NCBI RefSeq assembly: GCF_000026105.1
Contig: NC_008027.1
Location: 1,050,501 to 1,114,500, forward strand
Length of the DNA: 64,000 bases
Direction of reading: 5' to 3'
From: Pseudomonas entomophila L48
Lineage (GTDB): Bacteria > Pseudomonadota > Gammaproteobacteria > Pseudomonadales > Pseudomonadaceae
Part shown: one piece after another, positions 48,601 through 56,695 of the stretch
Layout: each line of letters begins with the position of its first letter
Position numbering within the stretch: the stretch's first letter is position 1
Notes under the pieces: generated by a model
Database searches by the model: none
What the model saw: only the letters and a program-made list of their open reading frames with translations
Told to the model about the DNA's origin: nothing
Position numbers and translations under genes: made by a program

Positions 48601-49680
48601 TTAATTTCCCGCTTTTATGCTGGTCCAGATCCGCGTTCTGATGCGGTCGATCTTCGCCGGCATTGCCTCCAGCGCATACAACTTGCCCATCACGTCTTCG
48701 CTCGGATAGATCATCGTGTTGCCCTTCATCGCCGGGTCCACCAGCGCATCAGCTTGCTGGTTGCCATTGGCGTACTGCACGAAGTTGCTGATGTTCGCCA
48801 TCACTTCTGGCTGCAGCAGGTAGTTCATGTAGGCATAACCCGCCTTCTCGTCGGGCGCATCGGCTGGCATGGCCACCATGTCGAACCACATCGGCGCGCC
48901 TTCCTTCGGGATCGAGTAACCCACCTTCACCCCGTTCTTCGCTTCTTCGGCGCGGTTCTTCGCCTGCAGCACATCGCCCGAGAAGCCCACCACCACGCAC
49001 ACATCGCCATTGGCCAGGTCGCCGGTGTACTTCGAGGAGTGGAAGTAGCTGATGTATGGGCGCACCTTCATCAGCAGGTCCTTGGCCTTGTCGTAGTCGG
49101 CCGGGTTCTGGCTGTGATGCGGCAAACCTAGATAGTGCAGGGCGATGGGCAACAGTTCGGGGCCGTTGTCCAGCACTGCCACACCGCAACTCTTGAGCTT
49201 GGAGAGGTATTCGGGCTTGAAGAACAAGTCCCACGAATCGATGGGCGCATTGTTGCCGAGCACCGCCTTGACCTTGTCGATGTTGTAGCCGATGCCGGTG
49301 CTGCCCCACAGGTACGGGAAACCGTACTGGTTGCCCGGGTCGTTCACTTCCAGCGCCTTGAGCAGCACCGGGTTGAGGTTCTTCCAGTTCGGCAGCTGCG
49401 ACTTGTCGAGCTTCTTCAGGGCTCTGCCCTGGATTTGCCGGGCCATGAAATGGTTCGAGGGGAACACCACGTCGTAGCCGGAGTTGCCGGTCATCAGCTT
49501 GCCGTCGAGGGTCTCGTTGCTGTCGAACACGTCGTAGGTCGGCACGATGCCGCTGGTCTGCTGGAAGTGCTTCAGGGTGTCCGGGGCAATGTAGCTCGAC
49601 CAGTTGTAGATCTTCACCGAGTCGGCGGCGCTGGCGACGCTTGCGGCCAGCATCAGGGGAGCGAGAAGGAGCGTGCGCAT
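48601..49680 (-). CDS. Polyamine-type ABC transporter periplasmic binding protein
   Basis: 359 residues. Signal peptide to about residue 18 (MLAASVASA-ADSV), then the PotF/SpuD-like start VKIYNWSSYIAPDTLKHFQQ and SGYDVVFPSNHFM, FPYLWGSTGIGYNIDKV, the putrescine/spermidine binding-protein fold. No permease or ATPase gene accompanies it here, so it must use a transporter encoded elsewhere or act in sensing. It is last in a run on the minus strand with the cupin, FAD oxidoreductase and AraC genes, which together suggest polyamine or related amine uptake and oxidation. Confidence 0.9.
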   Translation of the reverse strand: MRTLLLAPLMLAASVASAADSVKIYNWSSYIAPDTLKHFQQTSGIVPTYDVFDSNETLDGKLMTGNSGYDVVFPSNHFMARQIQGRALKKLDKSQLPNWKNLNPVLLKALEVNDPGNQYGFPYLWGSTGIGYNIDKVKAVLGNNAPIDSWDLFFKPEYLSKLKSCGVAVLDNGPELLPIALHYLGLPHHSQNPADYDKAKDLLMKVRPYISYFHSSKYTGDLANGDVCVVVGFSGDVLQAKNRAEEAKNGVKVGYSIPKEGAPMWFDMVAMPADAPDEKAGYAYMNYLLQPEVMANISNFVQYANGNQQADALVDPAMKGNTMIYPSEDVMGKLYALEAMPAKIDRIRTRIWTSIKAGN

Positions 49681-49732
49681 GTCGGGGTTACCTTGCTTTG
49701 TCTGTTGTTATCGAAGGCAGGCGATCAGCGGA

Positions 49733-50074
49733 TCAGAAGATCAATACGTAGGTCTTGCGCACGGTCTCCTGGATATCCCAGGTGCCGAGGCTGTTGGCCG
49801 GTAGCATCAGGGCGTCTCCGGCTTCTATGACAACGGGCTCGCCACCGTCAGGGGTGAAGGTGCAGCGGCCCTTGATGAAATGGCAGAACTCCTGCTGCAC
49901 GATCTGCCGTCGCCAGCGGCCCGGGGTGCACTCCCAGATACCGGTCTCGACACCGTCGCTGCGCTCGACGCAGGTGACCGAGGTGACGGCGACCGGCTCG
50001 CCGAGGGGGATGGCGACCGGGGTGGAACTGTCCAGGATGACGCTGTCGGTGTGCTTGAACTGGGTGATGCTCAT
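49733..50074 (-). CDS. Cupin-domain protein (cupin_3/EutQ-like)
   Basis: 113 residues, one small beta-barrel cupin: GIWECTPGRWRRQIVQQEFC, HFIKGRCTFTPDGGEPV, IEAGDALMLPANSLGTWDI. Often found beside amine-oxidising FAD enzymes, where the role is not settled (possible amine-related enzyme or ligand-binding protein). It is 33 bp downstream of the FAD oxidoreductase and 52 bp upstream of the binding-protein gene, so all three are likely co-transcribed. Confidence 0.85.
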   Translation of the reverse strand: MSITQFKHTDSVILDSSTPVAIPLGEPVAVTSVTCVERSDGVETGIWECTPGRWRRQIVQQEFCHFIKGRCTFTPDGGEPVVIEAGDALMLPANSLGTWDIQETVRKTYVLIF

Positions 50075-50107
50075 GACCGGTGGATCCTGTGGGGTGATGA
50101 AGGAAAG

Positions 50108-51514
50108 TCAGTGCATGAAGCCTTCCATGAAGTCGGCCAACCCGCTGGCCAGGCGCCGCCGCCAGGGGGGGCTGGCCGGGTTGGCGAGGGTCCGGTCCTC
50201 GTGGACGAAGCTTTGGATGATCGCGTTGTAGCCCAGCCAACGGCAGGGTTCGGGTGGCCAGCTGGCCAGGCTCGACAAGGGGCGGTTGTCGTGCACCCAG
50301 GGCTGGGCGGTGAGTGCGTTGTGTTGACCGAGAATCAGTGCCGCCAAAGTGCGGCCACCCAGGTTGGTGGCGCCGACACCTTCGCCGCCATAGCCACCGG
50401 ACAGGGCGATGCCGCGCTGGCGGTCGCACAGCATGTGCGGGCGGAAGCGTCGGGCCATGCCCAGGTTGCCACCCCAGGAATGGGTGATGCGCACGTGCTT
50501 GAGTTGCGGGAACAGTTCGCCGAACAGGTAGCGGCGCAGCTCGACTTCGTTGTCGGTGAGGGTGAAGTCCTCGCGCAGGCGGCCACCGAAGCGGTAGCCG
50601 CCACGAGCACCGAACACCAGGCGGTTGTCGGCGCTGCGCTGGCCATAGGTGACCTGGCGGCTGCTTTCGCTGAAGGCCTGGCCCTGGCTCAGGCCGATCT
50701 GTTCCCAGGTCGACTCCGGCAACGGCTCGGTGGCCACCAGCAGGCTCTGCACGGGTAGCTGGTGACGCCCGAGCGGTGGCAGGCTGGCGGCGTAGCCTTC
50801 GACGGCGGGCACCACCCAATGGCTGCGGATGCGTGCCAGTGGCGTGCGCACCTCGCCGGTCTGCCAGTCGATGGCGGGTGTGTTCTCGTAGATGGGCACG
50901 CCCATGGCCTCGACCGTCCGTGCCAGGCCACGCACCAGCTTGGCCGGCTGGATCGTGGCGACATGCGGGCTGTAGAGGGCGCCATAGGGGTTGCTCACCT
51001 TCAGCTGAGCGTCCAGCTGTTCGGGACGCAGCCAGCGGTAGTCGTCTTCGTTCATGCCCTGGCGGTAGAGATCGTCGAGCCAGGCGCGCAGGCTGCGCTC
51101 CTGTTCCGGATAGCGGGCGGCACAGTAGAGCACGCCGCCCTTGCGGTAATCGCAGTCGATGCCTTCATGCTGGAGCACGTCGTGGACTTCGTCGGGGATG
51201 CCATGCAGCAGGTTGATACTTTCACGACGCTGTTGTGGCGAGAGGGTGGCGAGCAGGCGGTCCTCGCCCAGCAAGTTGCCCATCAGCCAACCACCGTTGC
51301 GCCCGGACGCGCCGAAGCCGGCGATGTTGGCCTCGATCACGGCGATGTTCAGCTGCGGTGCTTGGCGCTTGAGGTAGTAGGCGGTCCACAGGCCGGTGTA
51401 GCCGGCACCGATGATGCACACGTCGATGTCCAGATCGGTGCGCAGGGCCGGGCGCGCGCACAGCGGCTCGTCGAGCTGGTCCATCCACAGGCTGATCGTG
51501 CGCAGGGGTTGCAT
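50108..51514 (-). CDS. FAD-dependent amine oxidoreductase (DAO family, PuuB-like)
   Basis: 468 residues from ATG 51514 (MQPLRTISLWMDQLDEPLC); the frame extends upstream without family similarity. Dinucleotide-binding motif DVCIIGAGYTGLWTAYYL near residue 31 and the DAO C-terminal GYGGEGVGATNLGGRTLAAL near 370. Resembles gamma-glutamylputrescine oxidase PuuB and its Pseudomonas paralogues, which oxidise glutamylated polyamines or related amines. The precise substrate is unassigned. Genomic link with a polyamine-type binding protein supports amine catabolism. Confidence 0.88.
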   Translation of the reverse strand: MQPLRTISLWMDQLDEPLCARPALRTDLDIDVCIIGAGYTGLWTAYYLKRQAPQLNIAVIEANIAGFGASGRNGGWLMGNLLGEDRLLATLSPQQRRESINLLHGIPDEVHDVLQHEGIDCDYRKGGVLYCAARYPEQERSLRAWLDDLYRQGMNEDDYRWLRPEQLDAQLKVSNPYGALYSPHVATIQPAKLVRGLARTVEAMGVPIYENTPAIDWQTGEVRTPLARIRSHWVVPAVEGYAASLPPLGRHQLPVQSLLVATEPLPESTWEQIGLSQGQAFSESSRQVTYGQRSADNRLVFGARGGYRFGGRLREDFTLTDNEVELRRYLFGELFPQLKHVRITHSWGGNLGMARRFRPHMLCDRQRGIALSGGYGGEGVGATNLGGRTLAALILGQHNALTAQPWVHDNRPLSSLASWPPEPCRWLGYNAIIQSFVHEDRTLANPASPPWRRRLASGLADFMEGFMH

Positions 51515-51579
51515 CGGGGCGGGCTCCACATCCGGGATAGGTCTGTGGGCGATCCTAGTGAAGCGTGGGGAGGGCTGTC

Positions 51580-52389
51580 TTACGTGCGTGCACGCAGGGA
51601 AATTTGCCTGAGATAGGCCTTTGGCGAGAGTCCGGTGTGCTCGCGGAAGCACTTGTAGAAAGCCGACAGCGAGTTGAAACCGGCATTGAACGCCAGTTCG
51701 TCGATGGGCGTGCGTATGCTGCCGTCGCCCAGGCTGGCCATCAGGTGTTGCAGGCGGGCCTGGTTGACGTAGCGGTAGAAGCTCTGGCCGAGCACCTGGT
51801 TGAGCAGGTAGGAAATCTGGTTGCGGCTGTAGCCGCTTTCGTCGGCGACCTGCTGCAGGTCGAGTTCCGGGTCAAGGTAAGGGCGTTGACCCTGGAAGTA
51901 ATGCTCCAGGTCTTGGGCCATGGTCGACAGTTGGCGAGGTGACAAGCCCAGGCGGCTGGTGGCTGGGCGGTGCCCGCCGGGCAGGCTGGCGCTGGCGCCC
52001 TGACGCACCAACGTGGCGTATTCGTTGACTCGCCAGATCAGCCCGTCCCTTACCGTGATCGCCTCGCTGGACTGGAACGCCACCAGCCCTTCGCCGCCCT
52101 GGACCGTGACCTGGTACTGGATGAAGGCCGTGCAGCCATCGACACGGATACGATCGCTGTGGACGATGTCCTCGCCCGCCTCATGGGGCAGGCAGGCGCG
52201 CACGTAGTCGCGCAAGTCGTCGTAGCCGAGCACGCGGTTCTGGAAGAAGTCGTGGTACTGGATGTCGGGGTGGTAGAGCGCCATTACCCCGTCGAGGTCG
52301 CGATGCTTCCAGCACAGGTGGTAGCGCATGACGGTGTCGGCGGTGAGCGGGGTTTGCCCGGGGCCGTCGGGGAGAGGCGTGGCGGTCAT
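51580..52389 (-). CDS. AraC-family regulator with N-terminal NTF2/SnoaL-like domain
   Basis: 269 residues if started at ATG 52389 (MTATPLPDGPGQTPLTADTV); alternatives at 52431 or 52449 lack a better ribosome site, so the start is uncertain. N-terminal half resembles a SnoaL/NTF2-like ligand pocket (YHLCWKHRDLDGVMALYHPD, AFIQYQVTVQGGEGLV). C-terminal half (from about 165) is an AraC helix-turn-helix pair (LQQVADESGYSRNQISYLLN, IDELAFNAGFNSLSAFYKCF). It is upstream of the oxidoreductase on the same strand and likely regulates that group. Such a sensor domain is uncommon among AraC proteins. Confidence 0.85.
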   Translation of the reverse strand: MTATPLPDGPGQTPLTADTVMRYHLCWKHRDLDGVMALYHPDIQYHDFFQNRVLGYDDLRDYVRACLPHEAGEDIVHSDRIRVDGCTAFIQYQVTVQGGEGLVAFQSSEAITVRDGLIWRVNEYATLVRQGASASLPGGHRPATSRLGLSPRQLSTMAQDLEHYFQGQRPYLDPELDLQQVADESGYSRNQISYLLNQVLGQSFYRYVNQARLQHLMASLGDGSIRTPIDELAFNAGFNSLSAFYKCFREHTGLSPKAYLRQISLRART

Positions 52390-52563
52390 GGGCTTGATAG
52401 TGCATTGCAGAAAACCCAGGCGCAAGGGCATGGATCCGGCATTTTGCACGGTTTTCCCGAGCGGTTACCGGCTAAGGCTTTGATTCATATATGTGTAATT
52501 TTTTGATACAGCTGGCATGGGCGCTGCACCTCTTTTGATCAACACCAAACGAGGAGAACAGCC

Positions 52564-52638
52564 ATGCGCTCGATACTGCTGTGGATGATTGGGGTGCCGA
52601 TTCCGGTGATTATCCTGATCTGGTTCTTCATGCATTGA
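52564..52638 (+). CDS. Putative 24-residue single-span membrane microprotein
   Basis: ATG 52564 to TGA 52636-52638, preceded by GAGGAG eleven bases before the ATG. The product begins MRSILLWMIGVPIPVIILI and ends WFFMH, a nearly continuous hydrophobic helix with one positive charge near the N-terminus, predicting an inner-membrane miniprotein. It has an upstream AT-rich stretch (TATATGTGTAATTTTTTGATA) suitable for a promoter. I do not know its function. It is on the plus strand between the AraC gene and the dpp cluster, both read leftward. It is too small to exclude chance, but the ribosome site and hydrophobic pattern favour a real gene. Confidence 0.6.
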   Translation: MRSILLWMIGVPIPVIILIWFFMH

Positions 52639-52646
52639 TACAGCCC

Positions 52647-52710
52647 TTCGCCGGCAAGCCGGCTCCTACAGGGGTACGCGATACCTGTAGGAGCCGGCTT
52701 GCCGGCGAAG
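52647..52710. repeat. REP-type palindrome pair
   Basis: Two inverted copies of TTCGCCGGCAAGCCGGCTCC separated by about 20 bases, between the microprotein and the end of dppF. Confidence 0.93.
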
Positions 52711-52724
52711 AAGATCACACGGAT

Positions 52725-53693
52725 CTAGAGAAACTGCTCGGCATAGTGGCACGCCACCTGCCGCGTGCTCACCTGGCGCAACGCCGGCACTTCCTTGGCG
52801 CAACGCTCGGTGGCATGCGGGCAGCGCTTGTGGAACGCGCAGCCATCCGGTGGGTTCAACGGGTTGGGCAGCTCACCGGCAATGCGGATCTTCGGCTTGA
52901 GCGGATCCGGATGGATCGCCGGGGTCGCCGACAACAGTGCCTGTGTATACGGATGCAGCGGCTTGTCGTAGATATCCTCCTTCGGCCCCATCTCCGCCGG
53001 CCGGCCCAGGTACATCACCAGCACCTGGTCCGCCACGTGGCGCACCACCGCCAGGTTGTGGGAGATGAACACGTAGGCGGTGTTGAACTCCTTCTGCAGG
53101 TCCATGAACAGGTTCAGCACCTGGGCCTGGATCGACACGTCGAGGGCGGAGGTCGGTTCGTCGGCCACCAGCACCTTCGGTTGCAGCATCATCGCCCGAG
53201 CCAGGGCGATGCGCTGGCGCTGCCCCCCGGAGAACATGTGCGGGTAGCGCTGGTAGTGCTCGGGGCGCAGGCCCACCTGCTCCATCATCTTCTGCACTTT
53301 TTCGCGGCGCTCGGCCTTGCTCAGCGAAGTGTTGATCAGCAGCGGTTCGGCAAGTTGGTCACCGATCTTCTGCCGTGGGTTGAGCGACGCATAGGGGCTC
53401 TGGAACACCATCTGCACGTCCCGGCGCAGTTGTTTGCGCTGGTCCTTGCTGGCGCCTTTCACCTCATGGCCGGCAATTTGCAGCGAGCCGGAGGAGGGTT
53501 CCTCGATCAGGGTCAGGGCCCGGGCCAGGGTGGACTTGCCGCAGCCGGACTCGCCGACCACGGCCAGGGTCTTGCCAGCCTCCAGTTCGAACGACACGCC
53601 GTTGAGCGCGCGTACCAGCGCATGGCCCTTGAACAGGCCGCGGGAGACTTCGTAGTGGCGGGTCAGCTCACGGGCGGATAGAACGACGGTCAT
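52725..53693 (-). CDS. dppF: Dipeptide ABC transporter ATP-binding protein DppF
   Basis: 322 residues from ATG 53693 ([20 protein letters not shown]), overlapping the dppD stop by one base; the longer upstream frame lies inside dppD. Walker A GESGCGKST near residue 47, signature FSGGQRQRIALARA and Walker B VLVADEPTSALDVS. The C-terminal oligopeptide/dipeptide domain with paired cysteines (DGCAFHKRCPHATERC) is present. It energises peptide import with DppD and ends the cluster. Confidence 0.95.
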   Translation of the reverse strand: MTVVLSARELTRHYEVSRGLFKGHALVRALNGVSFELEAGKTLAVVGESGCGKSTLARALTLIEEPSSGSLQIAGHEVKGASKDQRKQLRRDVQMVFQSPYASLNPRQKIGDQLAEPLLINTSLSKAERREKVQKMMEQVGLRPEHYQRYPHMFSGGQRQRIALARAMMLQPKVLVADEPTSALDVSIQAQVLNLFMDLQKEFNTAYVFISHNLAVVRHVADQVLVMYLGRPAEMGPKEDIYDKPLHPYTQALLSATPAIHPDPLKPKIRIAGELPNPLNPPDGCAFHKRCPHATERCAKEVPALRQVSTRQVACHYAEQFL

Positions 53694-54661
53694 CACGCCA
53701 CCTCCTGGTTCAGCGGATAGAAGCAACGCACCAGGCTGTGGGCCTGGGGATCAAGGGCCGGGCGCTGGCGACGGCAGTTTTCCTGCACGTACGGGCAGCG
53801 CGGCGACAGCAGGCAGCCTTGCGGGCGGTCATAACGACCGGGGACGATGCCGGGCAGGGTGGCCAGGCGTTCGGCGCCGATGCTGTGCTCGGGAATGGCC
53901 GCCAGCAGCGCTTCGCTGTACGGGTGGGCGGGGATGTCGAACAGTTCCGGCACCTGGCCCACCTCGACGGCTTGGCCCGCATACATGACGCACACGCGCT
54001 TGGCGGTTTCGGCGACCACGGCCAAGTCATGGGTGATGAGAATCAGCGCCATGTTGCGCTCTTTCTGCAGGTTGACCAGCAGCTCCATGATCTGTGCCTG
54101 GATGGTCACGTCGAGGGCGGTGGTCGGTTCGTCGGCGATCAGCAGCTTCGGTTCGCCGGCGATGGCCATGGCGATCGCCACCCGCTGGCTCATGCCGCCG
54201 GACAGCTGGTGCGGGTAGGCGTCCAGGCGGCTTTCGGCGGCCGGGATCTCGACTTTTTTCAGCAGCTCCAGGGCCCGCTGGCGCGCGGCCTTGCCTTTGA
54301 GGCCGAGGTGCTGGCGCAGCACTTCCTCGATCTGGTAACCCACGGTGTAGCTGGGGTTGAGTGCGGTCATCGGGTCCTGGAAGACCATGGCGATGTCCTT
54401 GCCCACCACCTTGCGGCGCTGGCGGCCGCTGAGCTTGAGCATGTCGATGCCGGCGAAGTTGAGCACATCGGCGGTGATACGCCCGGGCGCGTCGATCAGG
54501 CCCATCAGGGCCATCATGGTGACCGACTTGCCGGAGCCGGACTCGCCGACGATGGCGAGGATCTCGCCGGCTTCCACGGCCAGGTCGAGGCCGTCCACCA
54601 CGGGTACGGCATTGGCGTCGCCGAAGCGCACGTTCAGGTTGTTGATCTGCAACAGTGACAT
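53693..54661 (-). CDS. dppD: Dipeptide ABC transporter ATP-binding protein DppD
   Basis: 322 residues. Walker [10 protein letters not shown] near residue 38, signature [16 protein letters not shown] and Walker [15 protein letters not shown]-terminal OppD/F domain with [16 protein letters not shown]. It forms the ATPase heterodimer with DppF. Ten bases separate it from dppC. Confidence 0.95.
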   Translation of the reverse strand: MSLLQINNLNVRFGDANAVPVVDGLDLAVEAGEILAIVGESGSGKSVTMMALMGLIDAPGRITADVLNFAGIDMLKLSGRQRRKVVGKDIAMVFQDPMTALNPSYTVGYQIEEVLRQHLGLKGKAARQRALELLKKVEIPAAESRLDAYPHQLSGGMSQRVAIAMAIAGEPKLLIADEPTTALDVTIQAQIMELLVNLQKERNMALILITHDLAVVAETAKRVCVMYAGQAVEVGQVPELFDIPAHPYSEALLAAIPEHSIGAERLATLPGIVPGRYDRPQGCLLSPRCPYVQENCRRQRPALDPQAHSLVRCFYPLNQEVA

Positions 54662-54671
54662 GGCGTTCTCC

Positions 54672-55598
54672 TCAGGCGGCGTTCTTGAGTTTCGGGTCCA
54701 GCGCGTCGCGCAGGCCGTCGCCCATCAGGTTGATTGCCAGCACACTGAGCAAAATGGTCAGGCCGGGCAGGCTCACCACCCACCAGGCGCGTTCGATGTA
54801 GTCGCGGGCCGAGGCCAGCATGGTGCCCCACTCGGGGGTCGGCGGTTGCACGCCAAGGCCCAGGAAGCCCAGGGCGGCGGCGTCGAGAATCGCCGAGGAG
54901 AAGCTCAGCGTGGCCTGCACGATCAGCGGCGCCATGCAGTTGGGCAGCACGGTGACGAACATCAGGCGCGGCAGGCCGGCACCGGCCAGGCGCGCGGCGG
55001 TGACGTAGTCGCGGTTCAGCTCGCCCATCACGGCGGCGCGGGTCAGGCGCACATACGATGGCAGCGAGACGATGGCGATGGCGATCACGGTGTTGATCAG
55101 GCCAGGGCCGAGGATGGCGACGATGGCCACGGCCAGCAGCAGCGAGGGCAGGGCCAGCATCACGTCCATCAGGCGCATGATCGAAGGGCCGAGCAGGCGC
55201 GGGAAGAAGCCGGCGAACAGGCCGAGCAGGATCCCCGGGATCAGCGACATCACCACCGACGACAGGCCGATCAGCAGCGACAGGCGCGCACCCTGGATCA
55301 GCCGCGAGAGCAGGTCGCGACCCAGTTCGTCGGTACCCAGGATGAACTGCCAGGTGCCGCCTTCCAGCCACACCGGCGGGGTGAGCAGGAAGTCGCGGTA
55401 CTGCTCGCTGGGGTTGTGCGGCGCCACCCAGGGGGCGAACAGGGCGCAGAACACCACCAGGATCATGAAGGCCAGGCCGGCCACCGCGCCTTTGTTGCGC
55501 GAGAAGGCCTGCCAGAATTCCTTGTACGGCGAGGGGTAGAGCAAACTTTGGTCGACCGCGCTGGACGGGGTCACGGATTTCGGAATCGGGCTAGTCAT
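54672..55598 (-). CDS. dppC: Dipeptide ABC transporter permease DppC
   Basis: 308 residues. N-terminal cytoplasmic tail then about six membrane helices; begins [23 protein letters not shown]-type loop [20 protein letters not shown] near residue 195. The [20 protein letters not shown] segment near 110 is diagnostic of DppC/OppC permeases. Partner of DppB, whose gene ends 10 bases upstream. Confidence 0.95.
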   Translation of the reverse strand: MTSPIPKSVTPSSAVDQSLLYPSPYKEFWQAFSRNKGAVAGLAFMILVVFCALFAPWVAPHNPSEQYRDFLLTPPVWLEGGTWQFILGTDELGRDLLSRLIQGARLSLLIGLSSVVMSLIPGILLGLFAGFFPRLLGPSIMRLMDVMLALPSLLLAVAIVAILGPGLINTVIAIAIVSLPSYVRLTRAAVMGELNRDYVTAARLAGAGLPRLMFVTVLPNCMAPLIVQATLSFSSAILDAAALGFLGLGVQPPTPEWGTMLASARDYIERAWWVVSLPGLTILLSVLAINLMGDGLRDALDPKLKNAA

Positions 55599-55608
55599 GA
55601 CGGGAGCC

Positions 55609-56619
55609 TCAGCGCTGATGACGGATGCGTGGGTTGACCAGGCCGTAGAGGATGTCCACGACGAAGTTGACCAGGATCACCAGGCAGGCGATCAACAGGA
55701 TGCCGTTCTGGACCACGGGGTAGTCACGGGCGCCGATGGCTTCGATCAGCCATTTGCCGATGCCCGGCCAGGAGAAGATGGTTTCGGTGAGCACGGCACC
55801 GGCCAGCAGTGTGCCGACCTGCAGGCCGAATACGGTCAGTACCGGGATCAGCGCGTTGCGCAGGCCGTGGATGAACACCACGCGCGATGGCGACAGGCCT
55901 TTGGCGCGGGCGGTGCGGATGTAGTCCTCGCGCAGCACTTCGAGCATCGACGAACGGGTCATGCGGGCGATCACCGCCAGCGGGATGGTGCCCAGCACGA
56001 TGGCCGGCAGGATCAAGTGCATCACCGCATCCTTGAACGCGCCCTCTTCGTCACTGAGCAGGGTGTCGATGAGCATGAAACCGGTCTTGGGCTCGATGTC
56101 GTAGAGCAGGTCGATGCGCCCGGACACCGGTGTCCAGCCGAGGCTCACGGAGAAGAACATGATCAGGATCAGGCCCCACCAGAAGATCGGCATCGAATAA
56201 CCGGCCAGCGAGATGCCCATCACCCCATGGTCGAACAGCGAGCCGCGCTTGAGCGCGGCGATCACCCCGGCCAGCAGGCCGATGACGCCGGCGAACAGCA
56301 GGGCGGCCATGGCCAGCTCCAGGGTTGCCGGGAACAGGGTGAGGAATTCGTTCCATACGCTTTCACGGGTGCGCAGGGATTCGCCCAGGTCGCCCTGGGC
56401 GAGCTTGCCGACATAGTCCAGGTACTGGGCCGGCAGCGGCTTGTTCAGGCCCAGGCGCTCCATGGCCTGGGCGTGCATTTCGGGGTCGACCCGGCGTTCG
56501 CCCATCATCACTTCGACGGGGTCGCCGGGGATCAGGCGTATGAGCGCGAAGGTCAGCAGGGTGATACCGAAGAAAGTCGGGATCAGCAGACCCAGGCGTC
56601 GGGCAATAAAACTCAACAT
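55609..56619 (-). CDS. dppB: Dipeptide ABC transporter permease DppB
   Basis: 336 residues. Starts MLSFIARRLGLLIPTFFGIT; the first helix is followed by the family RLIPGDPVEVMMG, then five further helices and the EAA loop DYIRTARAKGLSPSRVVFIH near residue 230. Pore-forming partner of DppC. A strong hairpin lies between it and the upstream binding-protein gene. Confidence 0.95.
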   Translation of the reverse strand: MLSFIARRLGLLIPTFFGITLLTFALIRLIPGDPVEVMMGERRVDPEMHAQAMERLGLNKPLPAQYLDYVGKLAQGDLGESLRTRESVWNEFLTLFPATLELAMAALLFAGVIGLLAGVIAALKRGSLFDHGVMGISLAGYSMPIFWWGLILIMFFSVSLGWTPVSGRIDLLYDIEPKTGFMLIDTLLSDEEGAFKDAVMHLILPAIVLGTIPLAVIARMTRSSMLEVLREDYIRTARAKGLSPSRVVFIHGLRNALIPVLTVFGLQVGTLLAGAVLTETIFSWPGIGKWLIEAIGARDYPVVQNGILLIACLVILVNFVVDILYGLVNPRIRHQR

Positions 56620-56652
56620 TGTCGGGGGTACCTCATCAGCCGGAACGGCGGT

Positions 56653-56685
56653 GCCGCCGGGGCCCCTTGCAGAGGGTCCGGCGGC
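56653..56685 (-). other. Intercistronic hairpin between dppA and dppB
   Basis: GCCGCCGG ... CCGGCGGC with further GGCCC/GGGTC pairing, loop CTTGCAGA. It begins 11 bases after the binding-protein stop. No T tract. Likely an mRNA-stabilising or attenuating structure allowing more binding protein than permease. Confidence 0.65.
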
Positions 56686-56695
56686 TGTTGTTGTT

